Made by a program: the position numbers and the translations under genes
Notes under the pieces: generated by a model
Told to the model about the DNA's origin: nothing
Database searches by the model: none
What the model saw: only the letters and a program-made list of their open reading frames with translations
Shown: positions 22,075-34,112 of the stretch, in pieces
How positions within the stretch are numbered: position 1 is the stretch's first letter
Layout: each line of letters starts with the position of its first letter
Source: Balaenoptera acutorostrata
Taxonomy: Eukaryota > Chordata > Mammalia > Artiodactyla > Balaenopteridae
Assembly: GCF_949987535.1 (NCBI RefSeq)
Contig: NC_080081.1
Span: 33,086,428-33,150,427 of the forward strand
Direction of reading: 5' to 3'
DNA: 64,000 nucleotides

Positions 22075-22320
22075 GCCTCAGGTTCTTTATTCACAAAATA
22101 GGACTAATTCCTTGCTCATAAATATAAGGATTAAAAGAGACAATGTCTATAAAGCACTTGGCACATTTTTTTTTTTCAGCCATGCCACGCATGTGGGATC
22201 TTAGTTCCCGGAGCAGGGATCGAACCCTCGCCTCCTGCATTGAAAGCTCAGAGTCTTAACCACTGGACTGCCAGGGAAGTCCTGGTACATTTTAGCAATT
22301 TGATAAAAATCCTTTCCTAT
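22075..22320 (+). mobile_element. MIR SINE, split by a CHR SINE
   Basis: cagcctcaggttctttattc acaaaatagg and gattaaaagagacaatgtct ataaagcacttggcac match the 3' half of MIR. The remainder continues after the inserted SINE (22171-22282). Confidence 0.7.
22171..22282 (-). mobile_element. Short CHR/Bov-tA-like SINE head
   Basis: Only about 112 bp: T-run, then atgtgggatcttagttccc, a B-box core in reverse (gatcgaaccc) and ccactggactgccagggaag. It lacks the long body of the other CHR copies, so it is the short tRNA-only type. TSD tggcacatttt / tggtacatttt at 22159-22169 and 22283-22293. Confidence 0.88.
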
Positions 22321-22644
22321 CCTCACGCTCCTTCAATTAATTCCCTTACTTTTTACTAATTGCTGGGATACTAGAACTGTTTTCTTCTTAAATAGTGTCT
22401 TTCCAGTAGGTTTATTTATTTGTTGCTTTTAGTTGAAATGGACCAGCAGCTTTTGGCAGTGATTCAACCTCAATCCTCCTGAGGAACACGTTGCATTTCC
22501 CCACCGGCAACATCAGTAGGACAGCTTCCCTAAGCAGAGATGGACTATTATATAAAAGACGCCCCTCCCTCCCCTCTAGCTAGCTAACCCCCCATAACTC
22601 CCAGAAAGATTCCCCTTCTCCCTTGAGAATACTAGAACTTTTAG

Positions 22645-22786
22645 TGATCCCCACACCAGTATCTCTTTAAAAGTGCAGATTCCTGGGCCCTGCCCTTAAC
22701 CTACTGAACTAATCTCAGGAGTTACAACTGTCTTTTTAACAGCCTCTCGGGTGATTCTTACGTGTACTAATGTTTGGGGAACGTTG
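22645..22786 (+). mobile_element. MER5A-type hAT fragment
   Basis: agtgcagattcctgggccct, acctactgaactaatctcag, ttttaacagcctctcgggtg attctta follow the MER5A order. Ends are worn. Confidence 0.75.
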
Positions 22787-24614
22787 GCAAGGAGAAAAGC
22801 AACAACTGTAAATACGGCCATCAGATAATTCAGGTTAATCTCCTACCTACTGCAGTTTACTCAGAGACCAGGGAGGAAGGTAACTTTCTTTCTTTCTTTC
22901 TTTTTAGTTTTTTAATCCAATTGCTCTCTACTTTCTAAAAGATTTTTTTGACCTTGAAAATGTTTTTTTGCTCCCATAGCGTCTCTTAAATATCATCCAA
23001 TTCTGCTTCTTGTTTGATAAGAAAGGTTGTGACTTCCCCAAAGTTACCAACCTGGTGGTACCATATTCCTTAAAGTAAGTAGCTGCCAACTCTTCTTTTA
23101 AAAGAGAAAAACGTTTGTGTTGGTGGCTGCATGAAGATACAGCTCTACACTCTCCAGAATTTGTGCATACACAGCTCTGCCATTTCTCCTGCCCTGCCCC
23201 CCGCCCCTTTAAAGGCAATTTCTTCTCCTCTAAAGTTTGGAAATATATCCCATTTCACAGATTCAGGGAATGGTCAGTAGTCAAGGACAGATTCCCACGC
23301 ACAGCAGATTTTAAATATATAATTGAGCAAAAAAGAGACTTCTACACTGGTTGTAACAGATTTAGAAATGATTTACTTGGAGAGACCTGAGACTGTTAGG
23401 GCAAAAGCACCTTGCACACAGGTAAATGATTGTCAGAGCCATGCAGACTGATAAATCACAGCCCTACATTAGTGACACATCGTCCCGGCTAACTGACTCC
23501 CAAATGGGTGAGAAAAGTCAGCACAGAGCCTTATTTGTGCGCAAATTCGGAAGAACCAACTCAACGAGCAATGGAAACCAAGAACACTGGTATCATTAGG
23601 ATAATCCCTTTCACGGTCATAGCTTTGGAATTTGTAAATGTACAGATACAAGGAGCATTATCCATGTTTACTTAACTTGGCTTCCTACTATTATTGCTTT
23701 CATTTTTATTATGAAGTGTTTTCACATTTCTAAAGCTTGATTCATTAAGTAATTGCCATCCTTCTATCTGGGCCATTGGTCATATTTATTGCAAAAGAAA
23801 AATACAAATCATTATTCAAGAGCAAATTCCACATATTTTCCACGTCCTAAACTTTTCAACCTCTCTTATTTTGTGCGGGGTTGATTCATTCCAAGGAACA
23901 GCACATTCCCCAGAGGTAATCAGACTGAAGCAGGAGAGGAACAAGGTTGGTCTTCAATAGAGAGGGCCACAGAGTTTTTGCCATTTGCTGTCCTTAGTAT
24001 TGGGCCTTGTTTCTGAACATTATTAAGAGGTTTTAAAAATAAGCCTGTGGTTAGATTGGTTAAAATCGCCCTGACTCCTAAATTGTGGGGAGAATTCACA
24101 CACACACACTCACACACAACTTCCCTTTCCTCTTCTTATTCACAGAATAAGCAGGGCATTGTTTTCAGCTATTCATTTCACTGTTGAAGAAAACATAAAT
24201 AAAACATGGCAGGGTGAATGGATCACACCATTAACTTAAACTGCCCCATACTTGAGAAGAATTTACAGTTTACAAAATAATGAGGTGTCTGGAGCATGTA
24301 CGTAGAAAGTGTTCCTGTTTGTAAATAATGTATACACCATTGTCCTTGTTTCTTTCGCATTCTCATTGTTTTTTTATTCCATTCTTTTTCCACTACAGTC
24401 ATCATAGAGTCTAGATTATCCTTTTGAAGTTGTGTTCCCTGGATTGCCATCTAAGCGATTTTTAAAAGCTCATACAACATAAACAATTTAAGATTCTTAA
24501 AAGCCAAAGGCTATAGGAGGCCCCCAAATGAATGAGAAGAAAGAGTCCTTTCACCTTCTAAACAACCTTTTCCTAGGAAAGCCAGTGGACCCAGGGAGGA
24601 AGAGAAGAAATGGC
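22787..24614. other. Mostly unique DNA
   Basis: No interspersed repeat or gene recognised in about 1.8 kb. A (TTTC)n run lies at about 22884-22904 and a short CA tract at 24098-24118. Confidence 0.4.
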
Positions 24615-24835
24615 TGGCATTTACCAAGGGTTTGCTGCCACGCCTTGTGTTGGGTGCTTTACGTACAGACCTCATTTTCCCTCACAATAACCTTATAAAA
24701 TCAAAATTATTATCCCCACTTAACAGATAAAGAACAAAGATTCAGAGAGGTGAAATGACTTGCTTGAGATTATAAAACAATAAATGGAAAGGATCTATCC
24801 AAATCTAGGCTCCTTTAACTGACTTTAAATGCTAT
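24615..24835 (-). mobile_element. MIR SINE, minus strand
   Basis: Reverse MIR: gttgggtgctttacgtacag, ctcacaataaccttataaaa, tatccccacttaacagataa agaac, gagaggtgaaatgacttgct. Confidence 0.85.
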
Positions 24836-25589
24836 GTGTGTTCTTTCTATACTGCTCAAAGATGAATATCTTTTCCTTTGCAAAGATATCATAGATTGTT
24901 TCCATGGTGTATGGGATTTTTTGGTTGTTTGCTTCTTTGTTGATTGTTTGGGTTTGGGGGGTTTAAATCCTGTGCGTTATCTGATTTGCCTTCAGGAAGA
25001 GAGAGAGTTAGAACCTTGGAACTATGGTGCCCTCAAGCCCAGAATGATCTCCACCTAAAAGTCATGTGTGATAATCAGTTATCTATTGAGCCCAACTGCT
25101 CTTACTTGTGAGGCAGAAAACGAGGCAATCCCAACTAAGATACGCAGGGCCGATGAGACATTTGGACATATATTGACAAAGAGGGCGTGGGTTGAGCCCG
25201 TGAGAGAAGGTACAGACGGTGCTGTCCGGATTCCTCTCTGAAGGTACTGTAGTCCCTTCGGACTCCTCAGGTACCCACCCACATGCAGACCTTTCATTGT
25301 ACATTGGATATTTCCTTACCTTGTTGCTTCTTAGGAAGCCCATCACACCAGAAAGTAGAATATCACCATCCTGACAAACAGGAACCTCAGTGGATCATGG
25401 GACCAAAAGAAGACCTGTGGGAGCCACTTCTGGGTGAGAAGCAAGGATGTCCTTAGACACAGGCTGTTCTTGCTTTTGACTTTAACCATGTGATCAACCA
25501 TGTCATAAAAGAGAATAACAAAATAATGGAACGATATGTCCTTCCACACTGCTGTGGTTTCCCAGAATCCTTCCAACACCCAGTGCAAG
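24836..25589. other. Apparently unique DNA
   Basis: No repeat or gene recognised. Minus-strand open frames (for example 25343-25657) have no family resemblance. Confidence 0.4.
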
Positions 25590-25770
25590 TACAGTGGAAA
25601 GAGTATCAACTCTGGAATTGGACTGACCTGGTTTTGCATTTCAGATAAACAATTCACTAGCTAAATTAGCCTCTCTGACTCTCTGTCCTCACTTGTAGAA
25701 CAGGGATAATAGTACCAACCTTACCACATTGTTTTAAGGACTAAAGATAATAGAAGTGAAATGTCTAGAA
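25590..25770 (+). mobile_element. MIR SINE
   Basis: gagtatcaactctggaattg gactgacctggtttt, then ctctgtcctcacttgtagaa cagggataatagtacc and taaggactaaagataat. Confidence 0.85.
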
Positions 25771-26386
25771 GATCACTGGTTCATTATTTTAGCCTAAAGA
25801 GTGCCCAGGCCTAAAATCTTAGAGTTTGAAGGAGTCTTGGAGGTCTATTCCAACAGCTTTCTAACGTAGAAATATCTTCTCTCACATCTTTGATATAGTT
25901 TGAATACTTTCTGCTTTGGTAGACAATCTGGGCCCACTGTTGGATCTGTAGAGCAAAAATGATGAACTATTGTTCATGTATTTGTAGAATTAGAAAACTG
26001 TCAAGTGAGGTTATTCAAATGGATTCTTTTTATTCGAGAAATAAAGTATAGAGTTTTGAGCAAGGTAGAATAAATGAGTTAATGAAGTTAAGGGGTGACC
26101 ACCTCAGGCATGAAGTACATTAAATATCTCAAAAGGAAAATGCTTTTACACTCACAAAGTAGAACATTAATGCCATAATTAAATTCATATGTGTTTGTCC
26201 TGGCAAAACTTTTGTTCAGTTTGAGGTAATAAACTTGTAGGTTTTCTTTTTTATACTTGCTGAAGAAATGAGTTCTAAATATGGAAAGATTTGATTAAAT
26301 AGTCAAAGATAGTCTTTGCTACTTAATTTCTAAGAAATTATGTTGTACCATTCCTGTCCTTGAGCTCTACTCAACATACCCATTCG
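25771..26386. other. Mostly unique DNA
   Basis: 25800-25860 (taaaatcttagagtttgaag gagtcttgga) resembles a widespread ancient mammalian repeat motif, but the family is unclear. The remainder shows nothing. Confidence 0.35.
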
Positions 26387-26400
26387 AAAATTAGAAAATT

Positions 26401-27156
26401 TGTGTGGAGAAAAGGGAACCCTCCCTGCTGATGGGAATGTAAATTGTACAGCCACTATGGAGAACAGTATGGAGTTTCCTTAAAAAACTAAAAATAGAGC
26501 TACCATATGAGCCAGCAATCCCACTCCTGAGCATATACCCAGAGAAAACCATAATTCGAAAAGATACATGCACCCCAATGTTCATTGCAGCACTATTTAC
26601 AATAGCCAGGACATGGAAACAACAAAATGTCCATCAACAGAGGAATGGATAAAGAAGATGTGGTACATATATACAATGGAATATTACTCAGCCATAAGAA
26701 AGAACAAAATAATGCCATTTGCAGCAACATGGATGGACTTAGAGATTGTCCTACTGAGTGAAGTAAGTCAGACACAGAAAGACAAATATCTTATGATAAC
26801 GCTTATATGTAGAATCTAAAAAAAAAAGGTTTCAAATGAACTTATTTACAAAACAGAGTCACAGATGTAGAAAACAAATTTATGGTTACCAGGGGAAGGG
26901 GTGGGGAGAGGGATAAATTGGGAGATTGGGACTGACATATACACCCTACTGTATATAAAATAGATAACTAATAAGAACCTGCTGTATAGCACAGGGAACT
27001 CTACTCAATACTCTGTAATGGCTTATATGGGCAAAGAATCTAAAAAAAGAAAAAGAAAAGTGGATATATGTATATGTATAACTGATTCACTTTGCTGTAT
27101 ACCTGAAACTAACACAACATTGTAAATCAACTATACTCTAATAAAAAATTTTTTTA
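26401..27156 (+). mobile_element. 5'-truncated lineage L1
   Basis: Begins in ORF2 (gtggagaaaagggaaccctc) and includes an 83-codon open piece of the ORF2 C-terminus at 26568-26819 with the typical tryptophan-rich [13 protein letters not shown] text. The 3' UTR ends gtaaatcaactatactctaa taaaaaa. TSD aaaattagaaaatt / aaaattacaaaatt at 26387-26400 and 27157-27170 (13/14). Confidence 0.93.
26892..26912 (+). other. G-quadruplex motif in L1 3' UTR
   Basis: GGGG-AA-GGGG-T-GGGG-AGA-GGG: four G-runs with short loops. Confidence 0.8.
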
Positions 27157-27170
27157 AAAATTACAAAATT

Positions 27171-28018
27171 ACCTTTCAGCAGGACCAGGGTATATAGTCA
27201 GAAAACAAACCTTAGTAGACATTCTGGGTTAGTACAACTCAACTGGGCCCCTGTGTTCAAATGAAAACACCATGCCAAAAGGGTGAGTCAGGGGCATAGA
27301 CAGTCGCACATATCCCACAGCCAAAATGCTTGTCAGTTTCTAAGACTTGATAAATGTGATCTTTGAAACCCAACTTGACCCTGGGAAAAATGCTTCTGAG
27401 ATTACACTAAAGCCACCAGATGATAATTGCACCTCTCATGCCAGAAACAGGTAGAAAATCTGGACACCTGTAGATAAACTATGGATCTGTTACATCTCTT
27501 TCAGGAAATGGAGTTAAGCTTGGGTGTATCCACACTTGAGAAAGAGACTAAAGTAGCCATCCTTAGACGAAAAAAAAAAAAATGATCACCCTCTTCAAAT
27601 CACTTGAACAGCCTTAATTTGTGCTCTTTATATTTTGCTCACAAATATGACCAAAAAGATAGCTAGTAATAAAGAAATTATAGAAGTGTAACTTTTTTAA
27701 GTGTCTAGAAAGTTAATTAGATGAATTTTCTATTTTCAACACATATTTGTTCCAGGGAATAATTTGTAAATTGAAAAATAAGTGAGCCTAGCTTTGTATA
27801 TTTACCCTTCACTTACTATTAAAACTGCCAGTGGTAACAATTATGTACTATTTGGAAATAGACAATATACTAACAAATTTCACCTAGGTTCTCTATTCCC
27901 CACGAAAACTGAATCAAATTTAAGTCTCTCTGCTTAATAGGAGAAAAGAAACAAGGAGCAAAATTCGGTCAAACATTCCAAACATTCAGCTTTACTCAAT
28001 AGTCTGGTTTTAGTTTTG
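27171..28018. other. Apparently unique DNA
   Basis: No repeat or gene recognised. Confidence 0.4.
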
Positions 28019-28200
28019 GTTTGGGGGGTATAATTTATACACAGTAAAATGTATAAATCCATAGTGGGCAGTTTAATAAATTTTTACTTATATTTATACC
28101 CAGTAGCCACCAGCCAGATCAAGATATGAAAAATTGTCATCACCTCAGAAAGATCACTCATGCCCCTTCTCAAAGTTCTGCCCACTTCTATGATGTAACT
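28019..28200 (-). mobile_element. Old L1M fragment, minus strand
   Basis: tataatttatacacagtaaa atg, gtttaataaatttttactta and cagatcaagatatgaaaaat match the reverse of an old L1 3' region. Diverged. Confidence 0.6.
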
Positions 28201-28414
28201 TGGCTTTTCTCCACACTTTTCACTTATTCCTTTGTTTGAAAAATGATGAGAGCTTCATTCAATAATTCATTATTAGCACACATTCAGTGCTAATCACTAG
28301 GAATATAAACATGAAAACTGATATGCCCTTGCCTTCAGGTTTTTTCAGTCTTTTTGACTTTAGAATTCCGATGAAGTGTATTTTCAATATTTAAAGCAGA
28401 TCTTTTCAAGGTGT

Positions 28415-28641
28415 TCAAAATCATTTATCATCAGGAAATGCAAACCAAAACCACCGTGAGATATCACCTCACACCTGTTAGAAAAACTATTATCAAAAAA
28501 CAAAAGATAAATATTGATGGGGATGTAGAGAGAGGAGAACACTTGTGCACTGTTGATGGGCATATATATTGATACAGTCACTATGGAAAACAATACAGAG
28601 GTTCCTCAAAAAATTAAAAATAGAACTTTCATATAATACAG
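28415..28641 (+). mobile_element. L1MA-like element, left part
   Basis: ORF2 3' part: atttatcatcaggaaatgca aacc, gagatatcacctcacacctg, ggttcctcaaaaaattaaaa atagaac. Interrupted by the MER1-type element at 28642 and resumed at 29293. Confidence 0.88.
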
Positions 28642-29284
28642 CAGAGGTCCCCAACCCCCAGGCCACAGACCAGTACCGGTCCGTGGCCTGTTAGGAACCA
28701 AGCCACACAGCAGGAGGTGAGCCGCGGGCAAGCGAGCAAGACTTCATCTGTATCTACAGCCACTCCCCATCGCTCTCATTACCGCCTGAGCTCCGCCTCC
28801 TGTCAGATCAGCCGCAGCATTAGAGTCTCATAGGAGCGTGAACTCTACTGTGAACTGCGCGTGCGCATGCGAGGGATCTAGACTGGGTGCTCCTTACGAG
28901 AATCTAATGCCTGATGATCTGAGGTGGAGTTGAGGTAGTGATGCTAGCGCTGGGGAGTGGCTGCAAATACAGATTATCATTAGCAGAGAGGTTTGACTGC
29001 ACAGAGACCATAATCAATCAATTGCTTGCAGACTGTTATTGAAAACCTATCAGTGAGTGGCAAGTGAAAACAAGCTCAGGGCTCCCACTGAGTCTGCATT
29101 ATGGTGAGTTGTATAATTATTTCATTACATATTACAATGTCATAATAATAGAAATAAAGTGCACAATAAATGTAATGCGCTTGAATCATCCCGAAACCAT
29201 CCCCACCCCACCCCTGTCACGGTCCATGGAAAAATTGTCTTCCACGAAACCAGTCCCTGGTGCCAAAAATGCTGGGGACCGCTG
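28642..29284 (+). mobile_element. MER1A-type hAT-Charlie element, complete
   Basis: Begins cagaggtccccaacccccag and ends gctggggaccgctg, giving inverted ends. Inner text (gaccagtaccggtccgtggc, cattaccgcctgagctccgc, gtctgcattatggtgagttg) matches MER1 throughout. 8-base target copies taatacag (28634-28641) and taatactg (29285-29292), 7/8, as expected for hAT. About 640 bp, full length. No transposase; it would have been moved by an autonomous Charlie. Confidence 0.93.
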
Positions 29285-29292
29285 TAATACTG

Positions 29293-30010
29293 CAAGTCCA
29301 TGTCTGGGTATATAGCCAAAGGAAACAAAATCAGTATCTTGAAGAGCCATTCACACTCCCGTGTTCATCGCAACGTTATTCACAGTAGCCAAGACATGAC
29401 AAATGAATGGATAAAGAAAATGTGTTAGATATATACAAAGTAATATTATTGAGTCATAAAAAAGAAAGAAATCCTGCCATTTGTAACAACATGGATGAAA
29501 CCGAAGGGCATTATGCTAAGTGAAATAAACCAAGCAGAGAAAGACAAACACTGTATGGTATCACTTCTATGTGGATGCTTAAAAAAAAAAAAAAAGGACG
29601 AACTCATAAAAACAGAGTAAAATGGTGGTTGTCTAGAGCTGGGGTTTGGGAGAAATGGGGAAATGTTAGTTAAAAGATATAAATTTTCAAATATAAGATG
29701 AATAAGTCCTGAGGCTCTAATGTACAGCATAGTGACTATAGTCAATAATACTGTACTGCATATTTGACAGTTGCTAATCTAATATTCAGTATAATGATTA
29801 TAGTTAACAATACTGTATTATATACTTGAAATGTGCTGAGAGTAAATCTTTTAGCATTCTCACCACAAACCAAAAAAGATAACTAACAACATGAGGTGAT
29901 GGATGTGTTAATTAACTTGATTGTAGTATTTCTCAGTGTATGCATATCATCATGGTGTACACTTTAACATATACAAGTTTATTTGTCAATTATACCTCCA
30001 TAAAGCTGGG
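29293..30010 (+). mobile_element. L1MA-like element, right part
   Basis: Continues the L1 after MER1: gtctgggtatatagccaaag, atggataaagaaaatgtgtt, taatgtacagcatagtgact, ending caattatacctccataaagc tgg. Old 3' end. Confidence 0.88.
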
Positions 30011-30149
30011 GTTGGGGGTGGGGTAACACCTTTCAGTAATGAAAAAATTCCTGGATCAGGTATCCCACTGCAGATACGGACTAGATTAACCACCAGAAAT
30101 GTTGGTATCTACCCCACAAACAACTATATCTACCCCAGAACAATAGCTT
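30011..30149. other. Short spacer
   Basis: No repeat recognised between two L1 copies. Confidence 0.4.
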
Positions 30150-30710
30150 CCTTCTTCTTTTTTTTCTTTTAGATTTATTTTTTATTGAGGTAACATTGGT
30201 GTATAACATTATGTAAGTTTCACCATTTCTGTATACCCTATAGCCTGCTCACCACCAAAAATTTTGTTTCCATCCATCCATATGTTTCCATCAAATATAC
30301 AGTTGATCCTCTTTACCCATTTCACCATCACTATCCCCACCCTACCCCTTCCCCTCTGGTAACCACTACTCTCTTCTCTGTATCTATATGTTTGCTTTTG
30401 TTTGGTTTGGTTTGTTCATTTTTTTGTTTTTTATTTTGTGTTTGTTTGTTTCTTATATGCCACATGTGAATGAAATCATACTGCACTTGTCTTTCTCCAT
30501 CTGACTTATTTCCCTTAGCATAATACCCTTATGGTCCATCCATATTGTCTCAAATGGCAAGATTTCTCTTTTTTACAGCTGAGTAGTGTTCCATCATATA
30601 TATATACACACCTTCTTTATCCATTCATTCATTGCTGAGCCCTTGGGTTGTTTCCACATGTTGGCTTCTGTAAATAATGCCACAACAAACACAGGGCTGC
30701 ATATATCTTT

Positions 30711-30917
30711 TTAAATTAGTGTTTTCGAATACTTCAGATAAATACCCAGAAGTGGGTTATCTGTGACATATGGTAGTCCTATTCTTAATTTTTTGAGGAA
30801 TCTCCATACTGATAGTGGCTGCACCAATTTACATTCCCACCAACAGTGCATGAGTGTTCTCTTTTCTCCATATGCTTGCCAAAACTTGTTACTTCTTGCC
30901 TTTTTGATAATAGTCAT
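30711..30917 (-). pseudogene. L1 ORF2 C-terminal remnant
   Basis: 68-codon open piece of the ORF2 tail with the known HCWWECKLVQPL-type motif (His-Cys-Trp-Trp and Lys-Leu-Val-Gln-Pro-Leu). This part follows the reverse-transcriptase domain in L1. Cut off by stops on both sides. Confidence 0.88.
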
Positions 30918-31256
30918 TCTAATAGGTGTGACATGATATCTTATTGTGCTTTGATTTGAATTTCCCTAATAATTAGTAATGTTGAACATCTCTTCATGTG
31001 TTCGTTGGCCATCTGTATGTCTTCTTCAGAAAAAATGTCTATTCAGCTCCTCTGCCCATTTTTTAGTGAAGTTAAAATGAGTGGTTTGGTTTTTTTGTTG
31101 TTGTTGAGTTGTATGAGTTCTTTATATATTTTGGATATTAACCCCTTATCAGATATAATACAATTTAATACATTTTGAGTTGATTTTTGTGTATGCTATG
31201 AGATAGTGGTCTAGTTTGATTTTTTTGCTGTGGCCATCTAGTTTTCCAAACACCAT

Positions 31257-31614
31257 TTTCTTTTTTTATAAAGTTATTTATTTATTTATTTTTGGCTGTG
31301 ATGGGTCTTCGTTGCTGTGTGCGGGCTTTCTCTAGTTGCAGTGAGTGGGGGCTACTCTTCGTTGTGGTGCACGGGCTTCTCATTGTCGTGGCTTCTCTTG
31401 TTGTGGAGCACGGGCTCTAGGCATGCAGGCTTCAGTAGTTGTGGCATGTGGGCTCAGTAGTTGTGGCTTGAGGGCTCTAGAGCTCAGGCTCAGTAGTTGT
31501 GGCTCATGGGCTTAGTTGCTCCACGGCATGTGGGATCTTCCTGGGCCAGGGCTCGAAACTGTGTCCCTTGCATTGGCAGGCAGATTCTTAACCACTGCGT
31601 CACCAGGGAAGCCC
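31257..31614 (-). mobile_element. CHR-type SINE in L1, minus strand
   Basis: Full-length CHR with three cagtagttgtgg modules. The B box in reverse is damaged (gctcgaaact). TSD ccaaacaccat exact at 31246-31256 and 31615-31625. Confidence 0.96.
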
Positions 31615-32278
31615 CCAAACACCATATTTTGAGGACATTATCCTTTTTCCATTGTATGTTCTTTGCTCCTTTGTTGTAAATTAATTGTCCATATATGTGT
31701 GGGTTTATTTCTGAGCTCTCAGTTCTGTTCCATTGACCTATGCATCTGTTTTTCTACCAATACCATGCTGTTTTGATTACTATGGCTTTGTAATATAGTT
31801 TGAAATTGGAGTGTGTGTTACTTCCAGGTTTATTTATTTTTCTCAGGATTGCTTTGGCTTTTCAGGGTGTTTTCTGGATCCATATGCATTTTAGAATTTG
31901 GAGTTCAATTTCTGTGAAAAATGTCCTTGGGATTTTGATAAGGATTGCATTGAATCTGTAGGTTGCTTTAGGTAATATGGACATTTTAATAATGTTAATT
32001 CTTCAATCCATGAGCTTTCATTTCTTTGTGCCTTCTTCAATTTCTTTCAACAATATCTTATAGTTTTCAGTGTACAGGTTTTTACCTCCTTGGTTGAATT
32101 TATTCCTAGGTTATTTCATTATTTTTGTTGTAATTGTAAATGGGATTGTTTTCTTAATTTCTCTTTCTGCTAATTCATTGTTAGTGTACAGAAATGCAAC
32201 ATATTTTTATGTTGATTTTATATCCTGTAACTTTATTGTATTTGTTTATTATTTCTAAGTTTTTTGGTGGATTTCTTT

Positions 32279-32569
32279 TTTTTGATAGGTAAGAAGTATA
32301 TATTAATATCTTTTGTAAAGAAGTTTTGGGAAAATGAGGCTTGTGAGGATGGTTGTATTCCAGGTCTTGGGCAAGTTCCTGGGACAGGCTGCCAAGTGAG
32401 GTTCTTTGGCTTTGCCCAGAAAAGAATTTAAGAGCAAGCCATAGTAAAGTGAAAGCAAAGATACACATTCCATAGGCAGAATGTGGTCTGTCTCAGAAGG
32501 TGAGAGCAGCCCTGGGAGAAACACACTCCACAGACAGAGTGTGGGCCATCTCAGAAGGTGAGAGCAGCC
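32279..32569 (-). mobile_element. Retroposed LTR-derived transcript
   Basis: Read on the minus strand it starts with two tandem copies of a 46-base unit (on the plus strand 32466-32511 and 32523-32568). It continues with a U5-like stretch (tttgctttcactttactatg, then gctcttaaattcttt and ccaaagaacctcacttggca) and about 100 bases of other sequence, and ends in an A-run (T-run at 32279-32283 on plus). Near-matching 13-14-base target copies tggtggatttcttt (32265-32278) and tggtggagtcttt (32570-32582) flank it. The U5-like text resembles artiodactyl ERV1 LTRs (from memory). A tail plus TSD means L1-type retroposition, not retroviral integration. Confidence 0.7.
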
Positions 32570-32730
32570 TGGTGGAGTCTTTAGAATTTTCTATATATAA
32601 AATTATGTTACCCACAAATAGGGACAGTTCTACTTCTTCCTTTCCAATTTTGATCCTTTTATTTTTTTTTTTCTTGCCTACTTACTCTGGCTAAGACTTC
32701 TAATACTATGTTGAATAAGAATGGGCATCC

Positions 32731-33021
32731 TCATCTTGTTCCTGATTTTAGAGGGATAGCTTTCAGCTTTTCACCATTGAGTATGTTGTTAGCTGTGGGT
32801 TTGTCATATATGGCCTTTATTATGTTGAGGTATGTTCCTTCTATACCCACTTTATTGAGAGTTTTTATCATAAATAGGTGATGAGTCTTGTCAAATGTTT
32901 TTTCTGCATCTATTGAGATGACCATAAGGTTTTTGTTATCCTTCATTTTGTTAATGTGATGTATCATGTTTATTGATTTGTGAATGTTGAACCATTCTTT
33001 CACCCTTGGAATAAAGTCCAC
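32731..33021 (-). pseudogene. L1 ORF2 reverse-transcriptase remnant
   Basis: 96 open codons matching the ORF2 reverse-transcriptase core: the INMIHHINK region, then [11 protein letters not shown] (RT block with the first catalytic Asp), then [18 protein letters not shown]. Ends before the YADD/FADD block in this frame. Part of the dead L1. Confidence 0.93.
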
Positions 33022-33068
33022 TTGATTATGATGTGTGATTCTTTGAATATATTGTTGTATTTAGTTTG

Positions 33069-33332
33069 CTAATGAGTTAGGAAGCATTCCTTCCTCTTCA
33101 ATTTTTTCAAATAGTTTGAGAAGGATAGGTGTGAACTCTTCTCTAAACATTTGGTAGAATTCACCTGTGAAGCCATCTGGTCCTGGACTTTTGTTTTATG
33201 GGGGAGCTTTTTAATTACTGTTTCAGTTCTTGTACTAGTGATCAGCCTGTTCAGATTTTCTATTTCTTTATCATTCAGTCTTGGAAGGCTGTATGATTCT
33301 AAGAATTTGTCCATTTCTTCTAGGTTGTCCAA
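33069..33332 (-). pseudogene. L1 ORF2 linker/RT start remnant
   Basis: 87 codons matching ORF2 between endonuclease and RT: DNLEEMDKFLESYSLPRLND, EIENLNRLITSTRTETVIKK. Frameshifted from the piece at 32731-33021. Confidence 0.9.
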
Positions 33333-34112
33333 TTTGTTGGCATGTAGCTGTTCATAATATTCTCTTAAAGAGCCTTTGTATTTCTGTGGTATCTATTGTT
33401 ATTTCTCCTCTTTTGTTTCTGATTTTATTTATCAGACTTTTCTCTCTTCTTACTGAGTCTAGCTAAAGTTTTGTCAATTTTGTTTATCTTTTCAAAGAAC
33501 CAACTCTTAGTTTCATTGATCTTTTCTATGGTTTGTTTGTTCATTTGTTTGTTTTTAGTCTCTATTTCATTTATTTCCACTCTGATCTTTATTGTTTTCT
33601 TCCTTCTACTGACTTTGGGCTTTGTGTGTTCTTCTTTGTATAGTTCCTTTAGGTGTAAAGTTAGATTGTTTATTTGAGTTTTTTGTTCATTTGTTTCTTG
33701 AGCTAAGCCTGTATTGCTACAAACTTCCCTCTTAGTACCATTTTTACTTCATCCTGTAGATTTTGATATTTGGTATTTTCATTTTCATTTGTCTTCAGGT
33801 AATTTTTGATTCCTCCTTAGATTTCTTCATTGACCCAATAGTTGTTGAGTACCATGTTGTTCAGTCTTTACATATTTGTGATTTTTTTTAAGCTTTCTTC
33901 TTGTAGTTGATTTCTAGTTCCATACCATTGTGATTGAGAAAGATGCTTGATATGATTTCAAACTTCTTAAACTTATTGAGACTTGTTTCTGACTGAACAT
34001 ATAGTCTATCCTTGAGAAAGTTCTATGTGCCCTTGAGAAGAATGTGTATTCTGCTGCATTAGGATGGAATGTTCTGTACAAATCTATAAATCCATCTGGT
34101 CTAAGGTTTCAT

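Noticed and set aside
26568..26819. 83-codon open frame with clear protein-like text
   Set aside because: It is the C-terminal end of L1 ORF2 in a truncated copy, not a host gene.
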